Assembly: GCA_963169105.1 (NCBI GenBank)
Contig: OY720639.1
Location: forward strand, 120,301,117-120,365,116
Length of the DNA stretch: 64,000 nucleotides
DNA from: Ceriagrion tenellum
Taxonomy: Eukaryota; Arthropoda; Insecta; Odonata; Coenagrionidae
Direction of reading: 5' to 3'
Positions 32,325-42,335 of this stretch are shown piece by piece; within the stretch, counting starts at the first letter, position 1; every line of letters begins with the position of its first letter. A program made the translations under genes and the position numbers. The notes under the pieces were generated by a model. The model was given only the letters and a program-made list of their open reading frames with translations. It was not told the DNA's origin and did not search any database.

Positions 32325-32420
32325 ATCCAATATAATGGTGTGAATATTGAGTAAGACGTATTATTATTTTTATCATTTTTGCATGCTATGTAAACCTTAT
32401 GGTATTGACCAAAAAGCCTC

Positions 32421-32865
32421 TGTCGAGTTCTCTCCCTATTGATTTAAAAACATGTCAGTCCGAACCTGGGTTAAAAGAAAATTATTTAATTATATATTCG
32501 TGGAAAAATTGTTAACTGAAAAAAGCATATAGTGTGTCCAAAAATTAGTGTATACAAACATAATGTCTCTTGAATTTATTTTAGTGTGTATCATGTATTT
32601 TTATTTTTTTATCATTCGTTAACTATACATCACCAAGAAATAGTTCTTGTAAATTCCAAAGTAATAGGACATCAAATAAGTTGTTGTATATATTGAGTGA
32701 CATGTATTATTATAACTATTTTTATATATTTTGTAATGTTATGTAAGCTTTATGTTATTTGCTAACAAGTCTGAAATAGCTTAAAGATCTCCGACAATAA
32801 ACGTTTTATAATTATCATTTTTATCTTCTTTGAATACTGCAGTTGTCTTTTTACGATGAACGCTG
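32421..32865. repeat. AT-rich sequence with uninterrupted paralogue of the RTE target
   Basis: 32590-32770 repeats the sequence into which the RTE fragment inserted. The remainder is AT-rich and unassigned. Confidence 0.45.
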
Positions 32866-32867
32866 TC

Positions 32868-33025
32868 TCAGTTTGGGCTATTCTTCGCTTGATGTCCGTT
32901 GTACTTCTTCCGTCCCATGTTATGATACTTCCGAGGCAAGCTTGCTTGCTCTAATGTCTCTCCTCTCGGTGTAACTTCTGCATTAAGCTTATCTCTTCCA
33001 CTTGATAGGATTAATTCACTATTCC
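32868..33025 (-). mobile_element. LINE-B RT fragment
   Basis: The minus strand gives SGRDKLNAEVTPRGETLEQA then HNMGRKKYNGHQAKNSP. This corresponds to the SGREKLNVEVxLRGExLEQ...AW block of LINE-B just after the RT active site (compare 21060-20950). It lacks the 3' end. Confidence 0.6.
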
Positions 33026-33136
33026 CAGATGTATTTTTTCGAGATTGTAGCATAATTTTTGACGGAGTAGCGGCAGAATACTTGTTCTGTTGAATGGTTT
33101 TCAGTATCGGATCAGAGGTTTTCACTTCAGAGGTGA

Positions 33137-33735
33137 GTGTCACAGTGTTCTACGAATAGGATAGATATATATATACATACAAAACCGTGCCTGCATAAAA
33201 CAAGGCTAAGAAATAACACCAATGTTGGAGTTCCGAAGTCCAATGTTGAAGAGTACAATAATTCATATTTGTATATTGCACATATATTATTAATAAAATT
33301 GCCTAGAGAAATATCTTCTCTACAAAGTGAAGCCAGATTTCTTAGCCGTCTACGAAAATGGTTATTTAAGCAAATAGATGTAGACAATATTCTTTACTGT
33401 TAAATTACCTACCACTATCACGTGTCGTTGATATAACTATGTTTTATTTATACATTATTTCCAAGATTACCACTTGCTTTGTATTGTTCTGTGGTCAAAT
33501 GTATACAGTCTATGTGTTCCAATTTATGTTATATTAAGCATACTTTTGTGTCGATTGCAATGTCTATAAATATATTTGTATGTTGTTTAACAAACTGCGG
33601 CTGAACTCGGCGTAAACCTGGATGGCAACCCCAATACAGTTCTCTTCAGGGGTGCCTAATTTCTCTAATATCATTGTTTAATGGATTCTATTTTATAATC
33701 CGGTGTGTGAAATAAAATATTATTATTATTATATG
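33137..33735 (+). mobile_element. LINE-D 3' end
   Basis: The plus frame 33137-33403 contains TRLRNNTNVGVPKSNVEEY then SYLYIAHILLIKLPREISSL and FLSRLRKWLF. This is the final RT block (TR-RN-L-VPK...YKNSxxYxGxxLxNxLPxxI...FKxxLKxWL). The 3' untranslated part carries GGCAACCCCAATACAG and CAGGGGTGCCTAATTTC and ends GTGAAATAAAATATTATTATT. It matches 3240-3830 in this part. Confidence 0.75.
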
Positions 33736-33837
33736 TTTATCGAAACTGCAAATTTTCGATGGATTATTTCATAAATAAGCCGAAATGTTTTGGAAAAAAA
33801 TGGCCACATGAACATTTGCAGAAAAATGGTAAGCATT

Positions 33838-34340
33838 TAATAATAATAATAAATTTATTTGCTCGGGGACAAATCTGTCCCTTGGAGCAGAAAATTTTTA
33901 ACAATTAATGAATACATTAGTCACATTGTTCAATAAAAGACATAGTACACAACTGTAAGCAAGGCAAAATAAGCCATATCATTAATAATACTGTTGTGTG
34001 AATACAGCGCATCGAAAACACATAACTTCACAAAAAAAACTACAGAAATGGGTGTATATCAATTAACAATATTTTCAGATGTTTTTGCTTTAAGTACCTT
34101 AACATTATTTATAGATTGTATACTGTATGGAAAAGAGTTCCATAATTTACATGAAAAAATACAAAAGGACTTTTCATACTAATTAGTTCGATATGATTGA
34201 ATGGACAGATGAAATGGCATTTAGAACAACTTCACCCCTTAATTTTTCCACAAACATAATTGTTGCGGATGTTGATTCTCGTATATTAAACCACACGATG
34301 GCCACATTATGTCTCACCCGTCGCCGAGTACTTCAAAAGG
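33838..34340 (-). mobile_element. LINE-F 3' end with (AAT)n tail
   Basis: The minus strand starts (5' to 3') with a decayed RT end: NMPFHLSIQSYRTN then SFCIFSCKLWNSFPYSIQSI (about 34225-34105), matching F--S-FF-FS-KLWNSLP--I. It then runs into a 3' untranslated part ending CTGCTCCAAGGGACAGATTT and an (AATAAT)n tail at 33838-33852. It resembles LINE-E in layout (the tail side reads as a GGGG...CCCC hairpin block). Confidence 0.6.
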
Positions 34341-35355
34341 GCGAAGTGAAGATGCTTCATGTTCCGCAGTAATCAAGGTAATTTGAATGGTAGTTATAAG
34401 TGGAAATTTCGAGAACGAATACGGCCTTGGCTCGGCATTTAAACGAAAGTCACCGTCGATAGGCGATGAATGCCATTAAACGCTCTGTCAATTCTCAAGA
34501 CCAGCGTCCGCCAAACATTCCGAACTCGCGCACCGATGAACTTAAAGAGTATTTTTTAATTCCATGGACCTTAAAAATAATTATTTTTTTAAATGTAACA
34601 TAAATAATGTCCGGATTTCTCCACGGATCAGGACATTTTTATCTCTCGGAGCATCAAGGTGGGCGGGTCACTATTTGGCGACCACTTAAAAAAAAAAAAT
34701 TGCCGATGAGAAGAGGAAGTGTGGATCTATGAAGTTAGGCACACACTGGCATGTTACTTTCTCAAGTTTCATCTCCAAGAGCTTGCGAAGGATTTCACTT
34801 CGGCGACAAATTTTACACGCGTTAGTGCAGATCATGATTGGTTACTGTTAATAACAAGTGTACAACAAAACGCTTCTGCAAGCGACTTTTTAAAGTTCTG
34901 CCAGCGAACTTTCGGAACTCTTTACATGTGCAATCTCGGTCTAAAATCGCTCACTGCAAGAAAATTGTGCAATAAACTTGTCCTTTTAAACCCATCTTGA
35001 GTGAGCTCCTCAAGGGAACTATATTTTTCACTTTAGATTACTCCGAAAATGTGCAACATTGCATAAATCTATGTCATTTTTCATGCTGCCATTGACAACA
35101 TCGCAACAACGGGCTTATTGGAGAATTACTCAGGAAAAGAATCGCCGTAAAAGCCCATATGACAGCAAAAGGCACTGGCAGCGAAAAGTGGGTCTCATGA
35201 CATTGACGGATTCAGCATGTCCCCCAGTGTTGTGGTAACTTTAAGCATAACTTGAGCGTAGTGCCGGAAGAAATAATACGGAAAGTTACCTGTCAAACGG
35301 ATGCTGCCGCATTCATAGATTCCAAGTTGAACCCGAGTCAATAAATTTTTCCCAC
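34341..35355. other. Unassigned sequence
   Basis: No family recognised. The plus frame 34719-35000 (93 codons) has no motif. Confidence 0.3.
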
Positions 35356-35359
35356 TTCA

Positions 35360-35430
35360 GGTCTCAGTGTGTATCCAAATTGCACGGTCACGAGTTCGAA
35401 TCTCGCCTCAGTAAGATCTTCACCCCCTTG
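35360..35430 (+). mobile_element. Possible SINE head remnant
   Basis: GGTCACGAGTTCGAATCTCGCC at 35384-35405 is a strong box B with its T-arm stem (GCGAG-like / CTCGC). No matching box A or acceptor stem is preserved upstream. It is more likely an eroded tRNA-derived SINE than a tRNA gene. Confidence 0.4.
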
Positions 35431-35980
35431 GATGTGATTTTACGAATTATTTCGTCTTTGCCGGTCAGCAGTTGCGTAGATACGAATTATTTCCGGGGAT
35501 CAATCGATATTTTACGAACATATATCGCTTATTTATCGGGGATGACAAAAAATTTGTATCAAGCTAGTGTAGGACCTAGGGTGTAGCCACGTTCATCTTA
35601 AAACTACGGCGGTTGCCATCGATGTATTTGGGATCCAAGCACTTCAATAGCTCTCGAATGAGTTCAGGAACTCGTGAAAAAATCCACAATACAAGTATTA
35701 TCCTCGATCACCAATGACATGCAGGGAAAAAAGAACTTTGGAAAAATGGGGGAGATCGACCACCACATCCTGCCATACGCACGCCCCTGCTAGTTATAAA
35801 ATTTAAAATTAAAGGCCGAAAGGAGATTTTTTAGGATGATAATTGCTCAAGAAGTTTACTTTCCCGTCCATTGTTATGCTCACACTAAATAAGCATGAAT
35901 AAATGTTCGTATTTCACAAATTTTTTCCTGAACAAGTTTATTAAACAAACTTTTAGAAACACCGCAGGATAAAAAGCAAA

Positions 35981-36015
35981 CCGATGGATTTCGACGAAGG
36001 GTCGTCATCATCAAA
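35981..36015 (-). ncRNA. Degenerate hammerhead ribozyme motif
   Basis: Minus strand: TTGATGA (C to T at the first core base), T, stem II GACGA / TCGTC with a CCCT loop, GAAA, then TCCATC, where the intact copy near 50250 has TCCGGATC. A TATAGATATATG lies about 20-30 bases upstream on the same strand. Probably inactive because of the core and stem III changes. Confidence 0.45.
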
Positions 36016-36055
36016 TGTTTTTTGGGGTAAAACATATATCTATACAGAGCTTAAA

Positions 36056-36250
36056 GAGCCGGTAGGGTAGGGTAGAGAGGGGAAGAAAAAAGCGGGGGTT
36101 GTGGAAGAGCGTGGAGATTAGTGGAGGAAGGGGACGGGGTGGGGGGAGGTGTCAAATGGTCAAGGGTTAGGCCATTAAGTGGAGGTGAGGGGGGGAATCA
36201 TCGGAGGATTTGGTAAATGAGAATGGGAAAGAGAAGCAACTACGGTAAAA
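36056..36250 (+). repeat. Purine-rich, G-run tract
   Basis: Successive G runs (GGTAGGGTAGGGTAG at 36060, GGGGACGGGGTGGGGGGAGG near 36130) on the plus strand beside a Penelope remnant. Comparable G-runs sit beside the hammerhead loci at about 40510 and 50345, so this is probably part of the same element family. Confidence 0.45.
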
Positions 36251-36301
36251 ATCGGGGCGGAGGCACGGAACAAATACCCATTGATTAGAGTGACATCATT
36301 G

Positions 36302-36762
36302 GTCGTTCAATCCTAAGATTGGTTGACTGCAGCCCTCCACCCTTCCCTATCTACTGCTAGCTCCCTGACCTCCAGGTATCTCTCCCTATGTACTTTCCTC
36401 TTTATTTGGTCCATTATCTGATTCCTGGGTCTTCCTCTGGGGACTTTCCCCTCTATTTAACGTCCAATTATGTTCCTCACGAACCCACTGTGTCTCAGGG
36501 TGAGTCCAATCCGTTTGGTTTTCTTTTCTGTAGAGTTTTCCATATCGTCATTTCCCCTTCCACACTTCTGTACACTTCATCATTTCTTATTTTGTCCTTC
36601 CATTTTATCTGCAGCATCCTCCTCCAGCACCAGGTTTCAAAGGCTTCTATTCTATTTTGGTCAGATTTTCCAATGGTCCATGCTTCCGATCCATAGAGTG
36701 CCACGCTCCACACGTATGTTTTCACAATGACCTCAGGGCCAAATATTCGTTCTAAAATCTCC
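36302..36762 (-). mobile_element. LINE-B copy
   Basis: Minus-strand LINE-B from the 3' end (CCTAAGATTGGTTGACTGCAG at 36311) into a readable RT frame: YVWSVALYGSEAWTIGKSDQ, then RIEAFETWCWRRMLQIKWKD and KIRNDEVYRSV (36725-36560). These are the LYGxExWTxxKxDxxRxxAFExWxWRRM blocks. It is truncated at 36762, where the 49-base repeat begins. Confidence 0.8.
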
Positions 36763-36862
36763 AATTGCTCAAGAAGTTTACTTTCCCGTCCATTGTTATG
36801 CTCACACTAAAATATCAACGTTGAAGTCATTCTCATGGTCAAGATATGATACATGCTGGACA

Positions 36863-36900
36863 CCCGAAGATGATTATGATTCGTTTAAACTCGGGTCGAG
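36863..36900 (+). ncRNA. Degenerate hammerhead ribozyme motif
   Basis: Plus strand: CCGAAGA, T, GATTATGATTC region, then TAAA, CTCGGG and TC. It has the spacing of the GAAACCCGGGTC family with substitutions at CTGA and GAAA. A remnant only. Confidence 0.35.
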
Positions 36901-37079
36901 TTACTTTTTACCCCGTGATATTTGAAAAAGTTGTTTAATAAATGTGTTAATCTATGAAATATCTCCGATGTTCCTGAAGACAGAGTTTCGTTTATAAAAT
37001 TTCCACATGTCAATTGGTGATTAAAATAATTTTGTTAAGTCGGCCTTTTTTCGTTGATTAAATAATTCAATATTTTGAT

Positions 37080-38045
37080 GAAACGCACAGAAGTGTTCTC
37101 ATCTCGATGCTATCATATGGGAGCGATACCTGGGTATGTTACGACAAGCTAAAGAGTGGGCTAAATGAAGTGAGATTGGGGCATCTGAGAATTTCTTGTG
37201 GGAGAAATTGTTTTAATAGCGTTAGGAATGAGTGGACGAGGAGAGAATGTGGTTCGAACTCCAGTAATGGACATGTGTGCAGGGAGTGGCCTTCGTTCGT
37301 TTGTCTATGTCGAGAGAATGGACGAGACTTTTATTTATTTTTTTTATTTTAAAGAAAGAAAACCACATACGGCAAAGGTGCCATTTTTATAATGACCATG
37401 TAACAATACACAAACTAAAAGACACGTACAAGAAAATTTAACAATAGCATACAAGCAGATATTTTATAAATTTGAAAAATTGTGGGAAAAATTGTTTTAA
37501 TAGCGTAAGGAGTGAGTGGACGAGGAGAGAATGTGGTTCGAACTCCAGTAATGGACATGTATGCAAGGAGTGGGCTTCGATCGTTTGTCTATGTCGAGAG
37601 AATGGACGAGACTTTTATTTATTTTTTTCTATTTTAAAGAAAGAAAACCACATGCGGCAGAGGTGCCATTTTTATAATGGACATGTAACAATACACAAAC
37701 TAAAAGACACATACAAGCAAATTTAACAACAGGATACAAGCAGATATTTTGTACATTAAAAAAAACGAAAAATAGGGGAATGACTAATTAGGTGAGAGAT
37801 ACGAAAGAGAAAGGCTTACAAAGGATTTAGATGAAAGTGCATTTGAATAACGAAAGAGATGTATAGTATTAGAGTGGATGGCGTGTGAGAGGAAGAGGAG
37901 GACAACTAAAGTCATGGGTGAGCGTGGTAGAAGAGAACCGAGAAATATTGAGTCTTGAGAAAATGTGAGTGTGTACGAAGCAATGCATAGTATAAGAGAA
38001 GCGAAAGTGGCTTGCAAGGATAGGGTGTAATGGAGGAAATTATTC
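37080..38045 (+). mobile_element. LINE-H remnant with internal tandem duplication
   Basis: Plus-strand RTE-like RT end: LSYGSDTWVCYDKLKSGLNE (37107-37166), NSVRNEWTRRECG (37212-37250), then after an intervening block RVDGVRGRGR and REAKVACKDRV near 37870-38025. The pattern is LTYGSETWVWxxxxKSxxNAVE, RVRNEWVLRRCG, GRGRPxxRW and ACKDRxxWR of this RT type. A block of about 284 bases (37197-37480) is repeated at 37481-37765. No active-site blocks remain. Confidence 0.7.
37197..37765 (+). repeat. Tandem duplication of about 284 bases
   Basis: Unit 1 is 37197-37480 and unit 2 is 37481-37765, both starting TGTGGGA(G)AAATTGTTTTAA. They share GGTTCGAACTCCAGTAATGG, GAATGGACGAGAC, GGTGCCATTTTTATAATG and the end ACAAGCAGATATTTTRTA. 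A handful of substitutions separate them. Confidence 0.85.
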
Positions 38046-38049
38046 ATCC

Positions 38050-39750
38050 ACATTTACATCCACGAAATATCGTCCAAGTTATCACTAGGATGTATGGCAC
38101 GGGGCGATTGCACGCAAGGCATGAAGCACTCATCCCAGTTCAGAGCAGAACCGCGCACTTTCCCCCGGCCGCTAGACGCAGGCCAAAAGCAGTCAGGACA
38201 ACAATTCGCAGTCAGACCAGAAACTAGGAGAGTGCTACGTGGTCTAAAATACTACCATATAACACTAGGTATGGTTCAAATAATCGTTAGTATTATTTAT
38301 GCGATTGATAAATAGTCCTACAAGGTACCACACCATGCAGAAATCATGCCGGATATTCCATGCGGGGTGAGTTGTCAGTAATGATGGTAAATTATTTAGC
38401 TCATGCAGAAAATCTATCCTACAAAGTGAGGGTCAAAGTTACATAGAACCGATCCATCGAGACTATTATAGACTCTTTCTGTACTTCAAAAAATTATATT
38501 CTAAATCAATCGGTTAGCAGTCTATTTCCTTAATTTTACGCCCGTGAGCCAAAGGGAGCCAGTTTTCTTGGGCTAACGGCAATACAAATTCTTGGTCTTT
38601 ACCAACCCTGAAAGGGATTGGTATGATGGGTGCGAATGTATTATTTCAATATTTATAACCAGGGTCTGCCAGACGCCACGCAAGTGCGAATTTTCCAATA
38701 AGTGACGGCAAAACAGAGGTGTTGAATCAAACCTTCCTTTCGAAACCTACTGCTGACTCAACATGCACCACTACTGTCCGTAAAGCCATATTTACGCGTT
38801 ACAGTTACCCGCGCGACTAGATGAATGAACTAATTCACCATTAAAATTGCAACGTTCAATCATGCAAGATTGCGCAAATGCGTGAATGCATGGCAATAAA
38901 ATAGCCCTTGTTCTAATTGGGAGAAATCGACCACGCATAAGCCTATAGCCACGTACTTCTGCGAGTATGTGCATCGTGTGGAAACAACATAAAACCAAGG
39001 TCGAGAGGCCTGAGTTTGAGATTCCCTGTCTTCAAATAAAGGAAACCTGAATTGACTGCGGTGAAATGCATCTGGAAGCATGTTCAATTCCTACGTTCAT
39101 CAATATGTATCAAATTCTTTTCGCCTCAGATTCGCATTCACTTACTTTTAAATATGGAGAAGGTCACGTTTTCCGTTTCCCGGCGTTAAGTCTATCGTCT
39201 ATGTTTGAGCGATTCGTATTTGTCTATTTTTGACTCAAGTTAATTGCAATTTTGAAGTGAAAAATTCAGGTTTTATTCTTAAATATGTTGCAGAAAACTA
39301 TTTGTTATTGTTGCAAAAAAGCAGGAGCATTTTTTAAAGGAGTAAGACTTGAAAGGGATCAATGAAGGCTTTGGTTGTTTCCCGTCGAACATGGTTGATA
39401 AATTCTTCTCAGGTTTCTAGTCGGGTCAGGATGACCATTGCTGCGGCATGGGCCATCCTGACCCGGCTGGAAACCCAAGAAGAAATCATCAGCCTTGAGT
39501 GGGATCGTCGAGGGCCCGACTATATGAACATTATGCTTAAAAAATGAGTAAGCCTCTCTCTAAAGAATGGTCAAAAGTGATTAACCCTGAGGCTTAGTGA
39601 TACTATTCCGATCAGCTATCTACCTTCAGTGAATTCTAGACGTGCGTATATATATCTTCACCACCATTAGAGACTATTATGAGTTAAAACCCCAAAATTC
39701 TATTCTATAAACCGTTACATTTATCAAAAAATTATATCAATAAATTTTCT
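38050..39750. other. Unassigned sequence with one strong hairpin
   Basis: No gene or repeat family recognised. At 39411-39476 a stem of about 25 bases forms between AGGTTTCTAGTCGGGTCAGG and CCTGACCCGGCTGGAAACC around a GC-rich loop. A 61-codon frame runs across it. This could be a diverged Penelope-type arm. Confidence 0.35.
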
Positions 39751-39754
39751 AGAG

Positions 39755-40270
39755 AGGTTATTGGCAGGGTCTATATGCACAAAAGGAACCATTAAAATGT
39801 AATGGACTATATAAGCAATCAAAAATAAAAATGTATAGGGCAGCAGTAAGACAAGTCGTAACTTATGGATGTGAGCCATGGTTTGTGACAAATCACATCA
39901 TGGAAATACTGGAAATTTTCGTAAGGAAAATTCTAAAAAGAATTTTTGGACCAAAACAGGACAGAGATATAAGACAAAAGGGAATCGAAAAAACTGCAGA
40001 ATTATAGGAGAGGTTATAGCGCGCTCTATGAAGTCTCAATTAATAAGATGGTTGCGACAGGTTTCTCGCGTGGCAGACATTAGGACGACAGAGAGAATTT
40101 CTGAATGGGCATCAGATAGAAGCAGACCAAGTGGACGACGCAAGAAGAGATGGAGAGATGATGTCACGGAAGATCTACGAGGAATGGATATAGTCAAATG
40201 GAAAGAACAAGCCAGAGATAGAAGAAGATGGACAGCAGGTGTTGAAGAGGTCTAAATCCATGGAGGGTCG
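39755..40270 (+). mobile_element. LINE-G RT C-terminus
   Basis: The plus strand reads KMYRAAVRQVVTYGCEPWFV (39831-39890), FVRKILKRIFGPKQDRD, SMKSQLIRWLRQVSRV, then RPSGRRKKRWRDDVTEDLRG and WKEQARDRRRWTAGVEE up to the stop at 40255. This is a well-known RTE-like RT C-terminus (KxYxxxVRPVVxYGCExW...RPxGRPKKRWxDDVxEDL...DRxxWRxxVEEA). The 3' end is GAAGAAGAAGAATC. One frameshift lies near 39880; it is otherwise well preserved but lacks the RT active site. Confidence 0.8.
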
Positions 40271-40438
40271 TAGCACCAAAGAACGAAGAAGAAGAATCTA
40301 TTTATTTATATACCAAATGATAAAATAAAATAATAAAATAAATAAAATAAAGAAAATTGTTCCTGGCTTGACTTTGTGGAAGTAATTCATAGTAACTTAA
40401 ATTAAACTTAGTATAGTCCACTATAGGTTTAATAACAC

Positions 40439-40471
40439 GACCCGGGTTTCGACACTTCGTGTCATCTTCAG
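40439..40471 (-). ncRNA. Hammerhead ribozyme, intact core
   Basis: Minus strand, mirror of the plus copy at 40628: CTGAAGA (40471-40465), T, stem II GACAC / GTGTC with a GAA loop, GAAA (40450-40447), stem III CCCGGG, then TC with cleavage predicted after C (complement of 40439). Stem I GCAC / GTGT flanks it. CCCGGG has no loop, so stem III can close only between two RNAs or in a dimeric transcript. Confidence 0.75.
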
Positions 40472-40627
40472 GTGCAAATACATCATTTGTCACTCTATAT
40501 ATACAGGTTCGTGGAAGGGGACGGGAAGGAATCTGGGAGATTCCCAGATCCCCCAGAATCTACCAGATTCCTTCCCCTCCCCTACCACGAACCTGTATAT
40601 ATAGAGTGACAAATGATGTATTTGCAC

Positions 40628-40660
40628 CTGAAGATGACACGAAGTGTCGAAACCCGGGTC
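40628..40660 (+). ncRNA. Hammerhead ribozyme, intact core
   Basis: Plus strand: CTGAAGA (40628-40634), T at 40635, stem II GACAC (40636-40640) and GTGTC (40644-40648) with a GAA loop, GAAA (40649-40652), CCCGGG (40653-40658), TC (40659-40660). Stem I pairs GCAC before the core with GTGT after the predicted cut. All residues known to be needed in the core are present. Type I topology with an open stem I. Activity is inferred, not shown. Confidence 0.75.
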
Positions 40661-40739
40661 GTGTTATTAAACCTATAGTGGAGTATACTAAGTTTAATTT
40701 AAGTTACTATGAATAAAATCATTACTACTACAGTAACCT

Positions 40740-42330
40740 CCCCGTCAAGCATGACGGAATTTGATGTGATGTACATAAAGTAACCTATCATTTCCTCGAA
40801 ATGTTATAAAATGAGCAACATTTGCAACTTTCGTAATTTTCGATTCTTTGACAATATTTTTTTTTAGTGGGGAAAATATAAAATTCCCAAGATTTAGAAC
40901 CCGCTATTATAAAATTTGAATCACAAGTTCAGACATATTTTTACTAATCGAATATTCTATGACTTGTACGCATGTCTAAGGCCGTTTTCGAACTTGGCAA
41001 ACGCTTAGTTAACTTGATATCAAGATATCTTGATTTCTAGGCAAGCAAAGTGAAATCCTTACTTGACACTTTCGTAGCCCTTTTACGATGGAGGAGACAT
41101 CATGCGGCCTTCATCTCGTAAAACATACGAAAAGCGCCATCTGTGTCCATAATTATTGTGGTTGATTGAAGTGGATTACTTCATTAAAATGCTTCCCAAC
41201 CTTATACGACAAATTAAAAGAGAATATTATTTTAAAAATATTATTGCATAAGAATAAAATAATTATCATATACCAGAATGTGGTGATTAACTATTATGCT
41301 TCGATTACTTGGGGCTGCTAAAGTGGACGACATATCGCTCACTGTATTTCACCACAATCAACGTCTTTATGCAAAAAAGGCATTATAATATTTTTTTCCT
41401 ATATGAAAAAACACGTAACAATATATTAATTTATTACACTCCGAACTAACTACCTATGATCTTCGACTGTTGACTGATAAATACGCGCGTTGTAACTAAC
41501 ATAATTATGCTGAAAACAAATTATATTTACTCGAATAGTTTATTGTCCCCCTTCTTTGATGAATCCAGTGAAAATCTCTCCAATTCTCAACGTTATTAAC
41601 AATTATGATGTTAGTTAGCTAAAACTAATTCTGCCAATGAAATAATGGCTACCGGAGAGTACTTTCCATCGGACCATATGTCTTTCAACGGGATCATTTT
41701 TTTTTCCTTCCAGAGCAAGGAAAACAGAATTTGTAGGTTCAATGAAGTAAACAAGGACGGAACATCTACAATATAATGGAATCATTCACAGAACTATTAT
41801 GTATCAATTCTTTAAGTATATTCAAATTTGAAAAGCCTTAAAATTTAGCGAATTCATCGATTTTTTCGCAAAAAATTAATAAACATCACACAAATACACG
41901 TAGTAATGATAAAATAGTATCCATTTGAAAGTTTCTTCACTTCTATTTTCCATACAAGCCCACATTATCACACCCCGAATCCTAACTTAATACCTAGTAA
42001 GCATAAAAAGTCTGCTTTTTCATTTACTTGGTATCTTGACTAGGTATCTAGACAATATGGCGTCAGAGGCCACTTGAATTTGACGTCATATCCGCCCAAT
42101 GCGTACTAGGTTTCAAGGCAAGATTGCTTGATTTGCCAAGTTCGAAAACGGTATAAAACCAGATGACACGAATAACCAACGATTACTGCGACGCATCACA
42201 CCCGCTCAACAGGTCAAATTTGTCATGACTTCTGACCCCAGATTTTTCATTTAAGACTTAGGCTATCAACTAGAAATTTTCGGAGTATAAATAATAGACA
42301 TTTTCTAAGGGAAACCTGTTTCTCAAATAT
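40740..42330. other. Unassigned AT-rich sequence
   Basis: No supported gene or repeat. There are mirrored words at the two ends of the stretch (AAGGCCGTTTTCGAACTTGGC near 40980 and TTGCCAAGTTCGAAAACGG near 42135), which may mark an inverted-repeat element of about 1.2 kb; the interior has no transposase. Flanks are not clear enough to define a target duplication. Confidence 0.4.
40979..42155. mobile_element. Possible inverted-repeat element of about 1.2 kb
   Basis: GGCCGTTTTCGAACTTGGCA at 40980-40999 is the reverse complement of TGCCAAGTTCGAAAACGG at 42135-42152. Further in, ATCAAGATATCTTG/TAGGCAAG on the left is loosely mirrored by CTAGGTTTCAAGGCAAG on the right. Matching inverted ends at this distance are unlikely by chance. 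No coding capacity seen. Confidence 0.5.
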
Positions 42331-42335
42331 GACAA

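Larger units (their letters stand above)
35841..36811. repeat. Segment flanked by an exact 49-base direct repeat
   Basis: The 49 bases at 35841-35889 (starting AATTGCTCAAGAAG, ending TGCTCACACTAAA) recur without mismatch at 36763-36811. Between them are a hammerhead locus, a purine-rich tract and a LINE-B copy. The simplest reading is a long target duplication around a composite insertion of about 870 bases. Exact identity suggests a recent event. Confidence 0.7.
40385..40716. mobile_element. Penelope-like inverted pair with two intact hammerheads
   Basis: Arms of about 160 bases (40385-40545 and 40560-40716) are near-perfect inverted copies, meeting at a centre of short palindromes. Each arm contains a hammerhead with a complete core and, outward from the centre, a TATATATA, GTGACAAATGATG, the ribozyme, then GTGTTATTAAACC. 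The outer ends read AAGTTACTATGA. Opposed copies of a terminal repeat with a ribozyme are characteristic of Penelope-like retroelements. No RT or GIY-YIG endonuclease is present. Confidence 0.7.

Noticed and set aside
33137..33403. Host protein of 88 residues
   Set aside because: Matches the final block of a CR1/Jockey-type RT and is followed by the LINE-D 3' end.
36060..36075. Telomere-like GGTAGGGTAGGG
   Set aside because: Only three units, not the arthropod TTAGG repeat, and embedded in a purine-rich tract beside a Penelope remnant.
39878..40255. 125-codon frame as a host gene
   Set aside because: The motifs are those of a LINE RT C-terminus.
40385..40716. Inverted pair as an ordinary MITE
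   Set aside because: No target duplication at the outer ends, and each arm contains a ribozyme with TATA-like upstream sequence, which fits Penelope-type terminal repeats better.
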